Shown here: positions 44,640 through 56,216 of the stretch, piece by piece
Layout of the letters: every line of letters starts with the position of its first letter
How positions within the stretch are numbered: the first letter of the stretch is position 1
Source of the DNA: Opisthocomus hoazin
Taxonomy: Eukaryota; Chordata; Aves; Opisthocomiformes; Opisthocomidae
DNA: 64,000 nt
Reading direction: 5' to 3'
Assembly (NCBI RefSeq): GCF_030867145.1
Contig: NC_134442.1
Span: 4,231,001 to 4,295,000 of the forward strand
Translations under genes and position numbers: made by a program
The notes under the pieces: model-generated
Told to the model about the DNA's origin: nothing
The model's input: only the letters and a program-made list of their open reading frames with translations
The model's database searches: none

Positions 44640-47112
44640 AGAACTTACCTGCAGGTGCACATTCAAAGTCCCCCTGAAGGGAGGAAAGAGGAATCCCACC
44701 TCCTGTGGGGTTATGGCAGGCACTGAGGGGAGCTGAATCCCCTTTGAGCCCCAGGACTACAGACCCAGGGTGAGATGACTCAACTGATTCATCTGATTCC
44801 CTTCCCTCAGCAGGGGTAGAGGAGATCCCAGCCTGTCCTGCACTGGCTGTCCTGCCTAAAGATGGGACAAGAAAATGTGATCCTTGGAGCTAGCTCTTTT
44901 GGTGACAGGAGAAATGACACTTTGGAAATGAAAAGATTTCCTCTCTCTCCCTAGTTGAGGGAGGAAACATCAGTAATTGCTTCAACTTGTTTCAAAGCAA
45001 ATTGTCCTGAAGACCAAAAGACATCTCAAGGGAGCCCAGAGTAGGGAGAAATGGTGCCTTGGGCTGGTCCTGTGCTGCTGAGCTGGGCTGGGCTCCTGGG
45101 ATGGAGGGAGATCACGGCTGGTGAGGAGCGCTGCAGAGAGACAGCTCTTGCCCAGGAGCAGCTCCTCTGCAAAGCCCAGCAGGGCTGAGGGCACTGCCTG
45201 CAGGCAGCGAGGGGAGAGGAGCGAGGCAGAGAGAGGTTAAAGGCAGTGTGGGCTGAGAGGATGCTGAGAGCTCACTGCGGGCAGGAATCTTTTCAGCCTT
45301 TGACATGGTAAGTCTCTGCATGAAGGACAATGTGTCTGCACTTTGTGGAAAGATCTCCTCAATCTGGCACACCCCACAGCCTTCAGCATGATGTACCATG
45401 AGGAATATCACAGTTTGTGTCTTATTGAAGATGAGGATGTGCTGCAAAGCAGGGACTGCCTGCTGCACCCTCAGAGGGACAGGCCATGACAGCAGCCTTC
45501 TCCCAATGATGGCTGCAGGGTTGGGAAGGTGGATGTGCAGCCTGGACTGCCCCAAGCTGTCCTTCAGAGCAGGGTCTGTGCACCCCAGGGGCTGTGTGCT
45601 GGGGAACGGACTCTGCTGCCTGTCAGGGACAGTGCTCAGCCTGCCTGGGAAGTTTCTCAGGTTATTGTAAGGAGAAGGTCTGGGTGGAAGGAGAAACTCC
45701 CAGTAGGGCAGGACAGGGTCCTACTGCTTTCAAGAAACAGCTGCATGGGTCAGGGCTGCTCACAGATCCAGATCTCCCCAGGATATTTTCCAAGGGATAT
45801 GTGAAGGGGAAGGTCAAAGCAGGGGTGACTATCAAGCACTCAAGTCACTTGGCCAGTTCCCTCTGAGGATCTGAGTGGCTGAGAGCAACTGCCTGGCTAT
45901 GTTGGAGTCTGGGACGTGCACAGCTGGGTGAGGGTAGCGGTGTCCTGAGTGCCCAGCTGCTTCCGACTCTTTCATGTAGAACTTCACTGTGTTTCTCCTT
46001 TTTACTCCACTTGCCTGTGTTACTGAAGTTGTTCCCTTGTTGTGTCAGTCAGGCTCTCTGGGAATGGGAGTTTCAGCTGCAGTCAGACACTGATCGTGTG
46101 GGTCCTTCTGTGCAGATGTGTCCATGGGCATGAGGTGTGCCAGTTGTGTCTAAGCTGTTGGGCTGGGAGCAGTGCGGTCTGTGAGCCCAGAGAACAAGCT
46201 AGTTTTCCCTTAATCAGATGCCATCTTTAGGACACATGGCTATCTTCCTAAGGTGTCCAACCAAGCTGTGAGCTGCCCACAGAATGCAAATCTGTCTCAT
46301 AACAAAACTGTGTTTCCTGCAAGTCCCAGTGGAGAAACGCAGATATGCCACGCACAATGGATGAACTACTCTTGGGTTGGAGATGCAATCCGCATGTGTC
46401 ATGGATTAGAAGTGGCGTGCTGGGACCTTGAGTAAGGGTGAGTCATTTAGTGGTCTGCATTGGATCCCTCTGCTTTCAGCAGTGTTTGGTGACTTCTAAA
46501 GAAAACATGGGAGTGTGACGACTCTCCATCTAAGAAAAATTCTAGCCTAGGGCAGCTGGGAATAAGAAGGGGGGACAGATCAGCTCCCCTCACTCTGCAC
46601 TGAGCCACAGGCAAGCCTCTTGCCTTGCGGGACTCACTGTTCTGCCTGAGTTCAGCAGAATTGCTGAGGGTTTCTGACAACCAAGAGCACTCCCCAGGTG
46701 AGATGAGGAGAGCTGTCAGAAAACCCGAGACCGTATAAACTACCTTCTGCTATCCAGGTTTCTTAGCACTGGGAGTACAGTTGCTGACAAGCCCTTTTCC
46801 AATAACAGCAGTTTCATCTGACAAAGTGAAACACCAGGATGGGTCCCCAGCCCACCATGTACATGATCCAAATACCGAAGAGGAGGGCAGACACCTCAGC
46901 AGCTTGTGGGCAGAGGTCCTGCTCCTCATGGCACATTTCAGCCAGCACCTACTAGAGCTCCAACCATGGATCTGAAGGAAGGTCTCCTAGAAAAAGAAAG
47001 AAGGGTATGTGCAGCAGGGGAAGGATCTATAGCAAACAGATCAGAACTGAATCTCCTAATTTCTCACTGTCTCTTCCTTCTTGGACGGTGTTTCTATTCC
47101 CAGAGGCCGGAA
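44640..47112 (+). other. Upstream part of OR5 unit
   Basis: It is homologous to the OR2 upstream stretch: 44960-45300 pairs with 12020-12310 and 45320-45780 pairs with 12365-12800. Its outer part (44640-44900) matches the reverse of 59340-59470 in the OR6 unit. Unlike unit 2 there is no CR1 here, so the CR1 entered unit 2 after the split. No gene was seen. Confidence 0.6.
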
Positions 47113-48035
47113 ATTTCCAACAGCAGCTCCATCACCCAGTTCCTCCTCCTGGCATTCGCAGACACACAGGAGCTGCAGCTCTTGCACTTCTGGCTCTTCC
47201 TCAGCATCTACCTGGCTGCCCTCCTCAGCAACGGCCTCATTGTCATCACCAAAGCCTGTGACCACCGCCTCCACACCCCCATGTACTTCTTCCTCCTCAA
47301 CCTCTCCCTCGTCGACCTGGCCTCCATCTCCACCACTATCCCCAAAGCCGTGGCCAATGCCCTCTGGGATATCAGGGACATCTCCTACACAGGATGTGCT
47401 GCCCAGCTCTTTCTGTTTTCCTTTTTGATTGCAGCAGAGTGTTGTCTTCTCACCATCATGGCCTATGACCGCTATGTTGCCATCTGCAGACCCCTACACT
47501 ATGGGACCCTCCTGGGCAGCAGAGCTTGTGTCCACATGGCAGCAGCTGCCTGGGGCAGTGCTTTGCTCAATTCTCTCCTGCACACTGCCAATACATTTTC
47601 CATACCCCTCTGCAAGGGCAATGCTGTGGACCAGTTCTTCTGTGAAATCCCCCAGATCCTCAAGCTCTCCTGCTCACAGTTCTACCTCAGGGAAGCTGGG
47701 CTTGTTGTGGTTAGTATTTTTTAGCTTCAGGGTGTTTTGTTTTCATTGTGCTGTCCTATGTGCAGATCTTCAGGGCTGTGCTGAAGATCCCCTCTGAGCA
47801 GGGACGACACAAAACATTTTCCACGTGCCTTCCTCACCTGGCAGTAGTCTCCCTGTTTATCAGCACTGCAGTGTTTGCATACCTGAACCCCCCCTCCATA
47901 TCGTGCCCATTTCTTTATCTGGTGGTAACAGTGTTGTACTCGGTGGTACCCCCAGCAGTGAACCCCCTTATCTACAGCATGAGGAACCAGGAGCTCAGGG
48001 ATGCGGTGTGGAAACTGGTGGCTGGATCTTCTTAA
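47113..48035 (+). pseudogene. OR5: olfactory receptor pseudogene with lost start and frameshift
   Basis: The body reads as a family-14-like odorant receptor: [46 protein letters not shown] and NPLIYSMRN. The start codon is ATT instead of ATG (47113-47115). A 1-nt deletion near 47710-47722, seen against OR2, creates a stop at 47722-47724 in TM5, and the rest continues in another frame from 47748. The usual splice acceptor is also damaged (GGACG in place of GGACAG near 47084). An upstream in-frame GTG or ATG would add non-receptor residues and would not repair the frameshift. Confidence 0.9.
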
Positions 48036-49029
48036 GCAGCAATAAACTGCCCATCTTCTTCTGCCCATCACTCACATTGTAGTGAACTGTTGGCCCAGGC
48101 TGTTCTTGTGTCGTTGAATTTGTTTTGTTTGGTTTGATTTTTAGATTTCCTTGGTTTTCATAATGTGCTTTATAAAGAACTTCCATTATTCCTCCCACTG
48201 CTATTTCAATATCTACCTGTCTTTGTGACTTTTGAGACTGTGTAAAAGAGGAGCCATGCTCCTGGTGTTTTTCAGGAAAAGAAGGAACACTGTAGCCACA
48301 AGTTTGTCCAAGATCCTTTCTCTAAGACTCTCTCCAGAGCTTCAGGAATACCTCCAGAGATGGAGGGGAAAAGAGTCCCAGCACAGCAGCAGTGTCACGG
48401 AGCACCAGCTCTTGGTCTTTCCTGAGCTGCTCTCTTTACACCCCTATAGCCTCCTTCTGAGCCCTTGTGTGACTGTAAGTCCTGAATGCTCAGGCAGCTT
48501 GGTCACAGGGCTGCGGTGTGGCAGGCCGGTGACAGCAGGAACAATCTTGAAGGGACAAGCACTGGGCAGTCCTGTGACAGGGCTTACACCCATAGCAGTG
48601 TTCCAGTTGTGAAAAGTGTTCTCCTCAAGTTAGTGCCTGAAGTCTTAGGACTCTTTCTAACAGTAGTCTCAAGAACATGCCGAGGAAATTGTCCTGTAGA
48701 GGAAAACTCAAGGAACCGCTAAACTGTGTGAATCGGAAGGCTGGGAGCATAAAGCAGTGTCCTTGCATAGAATAAATCTCCTGCTGCTTGCCCAGGAGAC
48801 GTGAAGGACCAGTAGAGAAGGGTCTGGTCTCTGCCTGCACTCACTGGACACAATACGGAAGAGGTCCCAGGGCAGTTGTCAGAGACCAGCCAATTGCAAC
48901 CACCACTTCCAGCAGTGACCATTCACTACATTTTGGACATGTTTTTCCCTCCGTGGAGGGACACCAAATGACTAGGTCAGAAGTTCATGTTTGCGTTGTA
49001 CGTAGAAAATATAAGCATGCACATTGTGC
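48036..49029 (+). other. Downstream region of OR5; no gene recognised
   Basis: The first 200 bases may be receptor 3' flank. Beyond that I found no clear match to other units and no gene. A T-rich tract lies at 48115-48165. Confidence 0.4.
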
Positions 49030-49115
49030 CCTCAAGAGGGACCTTGAAAGGCTAGAGAGGTGGGCCTCTGCAAACATCATGAAGTTCAAAAAGGCAGGGA
49101 GGAGTATTAGAAAAA
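49030..49115 (+). mobile_element. Short CR1 LINE ORF2 fragment
   Basis: The frame reads DLERLERWASANIMKFKKA, matching the CR1 ORF2 stretch seen at 11196-11250 ([19 protein letters not shown]). It is flanked by unrelated sequence and breaks off on both sides. Confidence 0.6.
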
Positions 49116-49229
49116 TTATGGCCTGGTCAGCCTCACCAGAGAAGTCCTTTTTCCTACACCATTCTTGCCCCTAATAAGTTCTCTCATCTATGCCCTCATG
49201 ATCAGAAAGTTTGGGGCAGGAGGTCACTG

Positions 49230-50705
49230 AAATAAATGATCATGTGAAGTACAGGATCTGCCTACCCAGGTCGTGGGCTGAGGCCTTGGCCTTTCTGCTT
49301 CATAAAGCAGACCAAGGGTTTTCTCAGCATTGCAGCCACCTGCACAGTGCCTTTGCCTACCTACAATCGAGGCCTCCAATTCTCTGCTCTAAGGAGTCCC
49401 TGGGGAGGCTTGGTCAGTAATGGCCCGCAGTGGGGCCAATCAATGTTTCAAGGTACATGGAGTATTGCTTCTGACTTCTTGAGCAGTTTTTTCTATCTCC
49501 TCTCAATATCTGAGGTTCATGGACTCAACACCAAATACACCATGGGGCTCATTAAAATACAAAAAGTGCTAAGCTAACAAGCTTATGTAGCTTTCTTCAA
49601 TTCTTTCAGACTTTTACTGCTAACTGGAGTTTTTTCATAGTGTAGATAAGGAGGAAGATGTCAGACTGTGCCTAATAAAAATATTTAATTATTTTAAGGG
49701 ATATTTTAAATTGCTTTTCAGTTTACAGAAGAAGTGGTAGAAACATTTTCCAAGTGGTATTGTCCCAGGGTGACTCCTCAGGAGATATGGACAGGTAGGA
49801 AAAGCAGTCCCTTGAGGTCTGACACTCTATGGACAACTTTGCTCCTCACCTCCCAAACCTCAACATTTCTCTCATCGGACACCTGGGACTTGTGTCACTG
49901 GTCCTTGCATCAGACTTCTCCACTGATCTCTGCAGCTGGATGTTACAGCTCCATTGCACCATCTCCCACCTCCTCTCCACAGAGAGCTGGCTGCACACAG
50001 GCACAGCAGGAGCTTGGCTATTTGCAAGAAAGGAAAAATTAAAGCACAATCAAGTTCCATAAACAAAACACACAGTGCAAACATGCGGTAATTACAACTT
50101 ACTTCTAATGAGGTTTCTTTCCTGTAAGGCATAATCTTCTAAGAAATATTGTAGCTAGGAAGAGGAAAAAAAAATTAGTTATAAACCTAATTAAAGAGTT
50201 GGCTAAGGAGACAATTAGACTACTGAAAGGCAGGCAAACTTTTAACTCCCTGATGTGAAAACAGTGGCTCAGTAGGTGCCAGGAATCTGAATGAACAAAG
50301 AGTAAAGGGAGGAGAAAACTGGACAATAATGGAAAGGGCCTTTGTCTAGGCAGCCTGCCTCTGAAAAAATTACTTTGGAAATAGTCCAGACAGGTGAAAA
50401 TATATGAAAAATTAGAGAAATTAGGGAATACTGGTTATGAAGTTATCGGTGGAGATTGACATTCCTTTGGAATATCCCTTTCGAAACTTCCTGGCATTGG
50501 TCGAGGGCTCTTGTGAATGAGGACAAGGCAATGTTGCGCCTGTTGTTGAAAGAGGTCAGAAAGTCACCCCAGGGAACCCCAGGCTGTACAAGGTCACTTT
50601 GGCATTTCTGTGCATCTAAAAAAGAAGAACACGTCCAAAAGCAGTCAGCATGGATTGATGATGGGTCAGTCATGCCTCTGAAAACTGATTGCTGTCTGTT
50701 TTGAT
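49230..50705 (-). repeat. R1 repeat, copy C (inverted relative to copy B)
   Basis: The reverse complement matches 20765-22200. The blocks near 50560-50620, 49920-49990 and 49340-49570 correspond to 20866-20920, 21480-21560 and 21925-22140. It directly abuts an LTR fragment at 50712. No conserved coding frame was found. Confidence 0.7.
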
Positions 50706-50711
50706 TTGGCC

Positions 50712-50880
50712 TGGATAAAAGCCAGGAGCCCACCGAAAACCTCTCTATCACTCCCCCTCCTCGACTGGACAAAGGAGAGGAAATATGCTGAAGGGCTCGA
50801 GGGTCAAGACAAGGACAGGGAGACATCACTCACCAATTACTGTCACAGACAGAACAGACTGAACATAGGGCGAAAGTGGA
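50712..50880 (-). mobile_element. LTR terminal fragment, avian ERV
   Basis: Plus-strand order 'ctctatcactccccctcctcg', 'gctcgagggtcaagacaaggacagg' and 'ctcaccaattactgtcacag' is the complement of the end of the long avian LTR family suggested at 20060-20620. The assignment is by pattern memory. It lies between R1 copy C and an ERV-L pol fragment that points the other way. Confidence 0.4.
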
Positions 50881-50899
50881 GTGGATTAAGTGGGTCACA

Positions 50900-52400
50900 C
50901 TGATCGCACAGCGGGCCCACGTGGGAAACCCCAGTCACCCAGGAATTCTTGAAGTCATAATGCACTGTCCAGAAGGTAAAGATTTTGGAGTATCACCAAA
51001 GGAGGAGATGACACATGCTGAAGAGGCCCACTGTATAACCAGCTGCCAGAAGATAAGAAACAGTATGCCCTGTTCACGGATGGATCCTGTTGCATTGTGA
51101 GGAAGCAGCGGAGGTGGAAGGCTGCTGTATGGAGCCCTGCATGACAAGTCGCGGAAACTGCCGAGGGAGAAGGTGAGTCCAGCCAGTTTGCAGAGGTGAA
51201 AGCCATCCAGCTGGCTTTCGACATTGCCAGTCGAGAGAAGTGGCCAGTGCTCTATCTTTACACCGACTCCTGGATGGTGGCCAATGCCTTGTGGGGGTGG
51301 CTGCAGCAGTGGAAGAAGAACTGGCAGCGCAGAGGCAAACCTGTGTGGGCTGCCCCATTGTGGCAAGATATTGCTGCCCATCTGGAGCAGTAAGTTGTAA
51401 AAGTGCATCATGTGGACACCCACGTCCCTGAGAGTCGGGCCACTGAGGAACATCAAAACAACCACCAGGTGGATCAGGCTGCCAAGATTGAAGTGGCTCA
51501 GGTGGATCTGGACTGGCAACATAAGGGTGAACTGTTTATAGCTCGGTGGGCCCATGACACCTCGGGCCACCAAGGAAGAGACGCGACATACAGATGGGCT
51601 CGTGACCGAGGGGTGGACTTGACCATGGACACTATTGCACAGGTTATCCATGAATGTGAAACATGCGCTTCAATCAAGCAAGCCAAGCGGGTAAAGCCTC
51701 AGTGGTCTGGAGGATGATGGCTAAAATATAAATATGGGGAGTCTTGACAGATTGGCTACATCACACTGCCACAAACCCGCCAAGGCAAGTGCTATGTGCT
51801 CACAATGGTGGAGGCCACCACCGGATGGCTGGAAACCTACCCTGTGCCCCATGCCACCGCCCGGAATACCATTCTGCACCTTGAAAAACAAGTCCTGTAG
51901 CGACATGGCACTCCCGAAAGAATTGAGTTTGACAATGGGACTCACTTTTGTAACAGCCTCATAGTCACCTAGGCCAAAGAACACGGTATCGAGTGGGTGT
52001 ATCACATCCGCTACCATGCACCAGCCTCTGGAAAGATGGAACGGTACAATGGGCTGCTAAAAACCACTTTGAGAGCAGTGGGGATGGGACTTTCAAAAAC
52101 TGGGACACTCATTTAGCAAAGGCCACCTGGTTGTTTAACACCAGAAGGTCCACCAACCGGGCTAGTCCTGCCCAGTCAAAACCTCAGCGCCCCCTAGAAG
52201 GGGATAAAGTCCCTGTAGTGCACTTGCAGGGCATGTTAGGGAAGATGATTTTGGTTAGTCCTGCCTCGGGCAACGGCAAGCCCGTCGGCAGGATTGCTTT
52301 TGCTCAAGGACCTGGTTGTACCTGGTGGGTAATGCGGAAGAATGGGGAATTCCGATGGGTACCTCATGGGGATTTGATTTTGGGTGAGAATAGTCCATAA
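50900..52400 (+). mobile_element. pol: ERV-L pol fragment: RNase H and integrase, broken
   Basis: RNase H begins near 51070 (LFTDGSC-like) and includes the YTDSW aspartate motif near 51258. Integrase follows: the HHCC domain (HDTSGHQ with two histidines near 51555-51572, CETC near 51657), then the core. In the core, the first catalytic aspartate is replaced by glycine (codon GGC at 51754-51756 in the QIGYITL stretch). The second is present (GAC 51931-51933) and the glutamate is present (GAA 52039-52041), keeping the D-35-E spacing. In-frame stops lie at 51715, 51745, 51898 and about 51970, and a frameshift near 52090 leads to the C-terminal part ending at 52400. It is inactive. Confidence 0.85.
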
Positions 52401-52429
52401 ATAAATAAATTGTCTAAAGTTAATTGTTA

Positions 52430-54043
52430 AATAACCCTGTCACTGTCTGTTATCACTGTTATAATTGTTATGTTTTGTACCAGTAATATCGTAGTAAGAA
52501 TTGTCCAGATTAAAGAAGGATAGACTTTTTGATTAAAACCTAGCCATTCTCTCAAGTACTGAACACCCCTCTCCATATTGGTCCACTTGCCAGGATAGCA
52601 TACAAAATCGTCACTGAAGGGGTACCTCTCCCTCACGTCTGACAGAAGTCTCCTCCAGAGGCTGAGGACTTGGTCCTTCTTCCCAATGGCCTTGTCAATG
52701 CCCCCATCCCTGGCCAGGGATCCCAGCTGCTTGGCTTCCTTGCCTTCTCATTCCAAGCTGCTGGCCCCGTTACCCCAGCACCGCAGCAGCCAGGTGACAA
52801 TGTGCTCACCTGGGTGGTGGCAGCTGAAATCTTTCCGCATGTCTGGCAGCTCGCCCAGGGACAGGGACCGGGTGATGATCTCTGTCTCTATCTCCCGCGA
52901 TGACCCTGGCTCATCGTCATCCCTCCCGGAGCGATCTGCTCTCTTTGCGTCTTTCTTTAGTTTTACAGGGGCGACTGCTCCCGGCACAGGTTGGTCATTG
53001 GGCTCAGCCGCGATGCCTGCAGCTGGAGCTGGGGCTGGAGCAGCTGCTGTGCCCACTGGGGAAACTGAGGCAGACCCTGCAGCTGTGGCAGCGGCAGCGG
53101 TGGTGCCGTTCAGGGTGGCTGTGACTGCCTGCTGGGCTGGAGGGGCTGCAGGGCCGGCTGGGGGGGCAGTGCCAGCTGCAGTGCCTGCCGCTTCATTTCC
53201 CCTCCTTCCCCTTTAGGGCACTGAATCAGGTTGAACAGGGCTGGGTAGACATGGGCCAGACCCCAGCACATTGCAGTGATTTGTGTCTCTCTGGAGTTCC
53301 CAGGGTGGCAGCACACTTTTTGCAGATATTTTACTAGTTTTTCTGGATTCTGGTCTTGCTCAGGGGTGAGTTTAAAACACACTGCGGGTGCCCACTGCCC
53401 TAGACACCTGCCCATGCTGTCCCACACTCCCAGCCACTCACAGCTATCCAGCCCCAGGGCAGGTCTCTGCACGATGTTCTGAACTACTTGTTTAACTCTA
53501 AACAAGACCCAAAACTCATTCAGGAGGCAGAACAATAGGAGAGTGCTGGCCTGAGCATCCCACGGGTACTCGAAATTCTCAAAAGCCGTTAGGACCAGTC
53601 TGAAGGAGAGAGGGGGGGGGGCAAAAGAGTGGGGGAAGGTATCCCCTCTGCTTTTCCCCACAGACTAGGTTTGATTATTCACAAATTCTAAGACATAGGA
53701 TCCTCGGATCTGCAGAAACGACCGCAGTGCCGCATGAAAATACAAGCCTGATTTCACGCACAGTGTTGTTATCATGTCATAAGTCGATATCGTACAGTAT
53801 AGCAAAATCATCATCCTGATCTTTTTCCCTGAGGTAACAAACAGCACGGTGAAGAACACATACAGCAAGTAAGGATTTACTTTGCAAAGTCATTTGATCA
53901 AAGTCAGAAACATTTTTATCGGCAACTTTAACTGACACAGTAAATGCGTATAATAAATTTTACCAAAATCTAAGAAAGCTGTTTTAACACACACTGCTCA
54001 GCCCTGCCGTTATCCCCGCCCCACGCCTGGGCACCATATTTAA
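52430..54043 (-). mobile_element. gag: ERV-L-like gag and leader, reverse orientation
   Basis: The reverse frame 53661-53110 contains CCHPGNSRETQITAMCWGLAH, a stretch I recognise from avian ERV-L-type gag, followed by a Pro/Gln/Ala-rich tract. The next frame (53056-52748) has REIETEIITRSLSLGELPDMRKDF, and 52636-52560 has DFVCYPGKWTNMERG. These are pieces of one gag interrupted by frameshifts. The leader runs from about 53700 to the primer site. Pol is not adjacent in this orientation: at 52400 an oppositely oriented pol end meets it. Confidence 0.7.
54018..54036 (-). other. Primer binding site-like sequence
   Basis: The reverse strand reads TGGTGCCCAGGCGTGGGGC just inside the LTR end (7 nt away). 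It resembles a tRNA-Lys site with mismatches. The degree of match is uncertain. Confidence 0.4.
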
Positions 54044-54456
54044 TGTTATAGTTTGGCTGCTACCATGAACAAAAGCGCCACGCGGCCGCCCCTCCCCCTG
54101 CCGGCGTGCGGAGGAGAATGGAAAGAAACAGGCAGAAACTGGTGGGTCGGGATAAGGGCATTTTAACAGAACAGCAAACAAAGGGAACAACAACAACAAC
54201 GATACAGATAAGGAGAAAACACAACACAAACTGCACAGCCCACAGAGCCGCTCTCCCTCACCACCGCCACTGTGCGCTCCCGAGCCGCGAGTGAGTTCCC
54301 GCCACCCCGCACACCCCCACCGGAACCCCACATGACGGCACATGGTATGGAATACCCTGCTCTGTTTGGCCAGGTTGAGGCTGGGTCAGCCCACCTGGCT
54401 GTGCCCCTTCCTGGATTCCGGTGAAAATTAACCCTGTCCTGGCCAAACCCAGGACA
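54044..54456 (-). mobile_element. LTR of the ERV-L-like element inserted in the OR6 unit
   Basis: On the reverse strand it starts TGTCCTGGGTTTGGCCAGG at 54456 and ends CTATAACA at 54044, giving TG...CA termini and about 413 bp. It contains 'ggtatggaataccctgctc' near 54342, a string common in avian LTRs. The OR6-unit match to unit 1 stops just outside its outer end (54457-54462). No second LTR was found on the far side. Confidence 0.7.
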
Positions 54457-54461
54457 GAGGC

Positions 54462-56216
54462 GCAGAGTTAAGCAAAGCCAAAGTGTTTGGGCTGTTGCTT
54501 GTTGGGTCACCTCATGACAGCAAAGTGGTTTAACAGGAACAGACAAACGTTGCGAGGTCATCAAGGACACCAGATGGGAAGGCTGCAGAGCAATGGCTGT
54601 GTCCCTGGGGAGGCCCTGCTCTCGGGTGAAGCCACCTGTATGTGTCACGGGCAAATATGGAACATGGTGTGGGAAACTGCAGGATGTGACAGAGACCCGT
54701 GTGAGAAGGGACTAGAAGTGGAAGCAGCACCATGTGTCCCAGCTGGATCTCATAACTGGTTGAAGAGCAGAGACCTGAGAAAAAGCCAAACTGCAGGGAT
54801 AACTGGAGGGGAGCATTGGGGAGCTTCTGTGTCTTCAAGTCTTGCAAGGCCAGTGGTGCCAGGGGAGCCCAGCAGTGATGCCATTTGAGGCCCAGATGAC
54901 CTAGGCAATGGTATCCCAACTATCAAATGATGGTACCAGCAGACCAAACCAGAGACCATTGGGGAAAACATAATTGGTGAGAGTTGTTAACCGGGGAGGG
55001 GACTGCAGCAGAGAAAGGGAGAGATCCAGGTGGAGTGGAACAATGAATCCTGTGGATGGTAATAGGAGAGGGATCCAAGGGTCCAGCTGCAGTGTGCAAG
55101 GGGCTGCTCATCCTGAGCTGTCCAAACCCTGTGTGTGTCCTGCCTTCTGATTTAACTCTGCTCCTGGTTATTTGCTGTGTGAGCTTGCTTGTGTGTGTGT
55201 GCAAATGAAATTCTGTACATGCGTTGCTGGCCAAATTTATGCGGGGCTGGCTGGAAGAGGAGGACACCAGGATGTGGAGATACCCAAGGCTGAAGTTGCC
55301 AAAACGGTAGTGGCTCCAAGACTGGACAGGACACCTGGGCAGACCCAAAACTCAGACCCACATTGGAGGGATCATGGGGGTGTGTGCCCGTGGGTAAAGG
55401 GTGCAGAGGATGAAGAGACCACTCATGACCTTCACACCAGATCAGACTGAGAATGGAGAAGCATGGGGACCGTTGTGTACTCCATGGTTGTATGTGCTCT
55501 GTTGTTGGAGTGGTGGCTGCAAAGGTGCTGCTCCCTGTTAGAGTTGGTCTGTGTGTGCTCAAGTATGTCCATCTTTTTTTCCTTGCAGATATTGGTATTT
55601 TGCACTTTCTGTTTGAGTGACTCCACCTTGGGTGATGGCTCACTTAGCGGGGTTTCAGTCAGCACTTAGTCCAGGCACATGCTGTCCCCGTAAAACCTCA
55701 GGGCTCCCAGGAAGCTCCAGATTACCTTCCTGGAGAATTTGTTCTGCACAGTCGTATCAAAGAAAGCCCTGGGTACACCTCACTCACCATTCCCCATCTC
55801 CACGGTCACCACGCACCAATGGGTGAGTTCAGATTCCAACCCTTGGTCTCTAACAGCTTCCAATGGGACCACAAGCTTTACTCTTCCAATTCCAAGGAGA
55901 AATAGGCCCTTTGGGGTGACATTTCTTGGGCCTGTTATTGGCATCAGCCTTGGAAGAAGAGCCCAAATTTCAGTCAGTGCACTGGTGTGGTCACATCTTA
56001 TTTCAGAAATGTTATGAGAGAGTCAGCTCTGTCCCAGTTAAACACACAACTTTATATTACATCCAGATTAGAGCAGGTTCATTCCTCAACAGAATTAAGA
56101 GGGATTCAGACATTTATGCAGGAAAATCTTAAAAATTATGAATAATAGAGATAATAATAAAAATAAAATACAAAACAGCAAACAAAGCTCAGGCCTACAG
56201 TGGGACACCATGAGAG
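54462..56216 (-). other. Downstream part of OR6 unit (right arm of inverted duplication)
   Basis: It matches the reverse complement of 2442-4225 downstream of OR1 with high identity, and 31711-32540 downstream of OR4 less closely. A (TG)n run lies at 55188-55200. No gene was recognised. Confidence 0.7.

Noticed and set aside
52686-53216. 176-codon alanine-rich plus-strand frame
   Set aside because: It is the antisense shadow of the Pro/Gln/Ala-rich ERV-L gag tract on the reverse strand.
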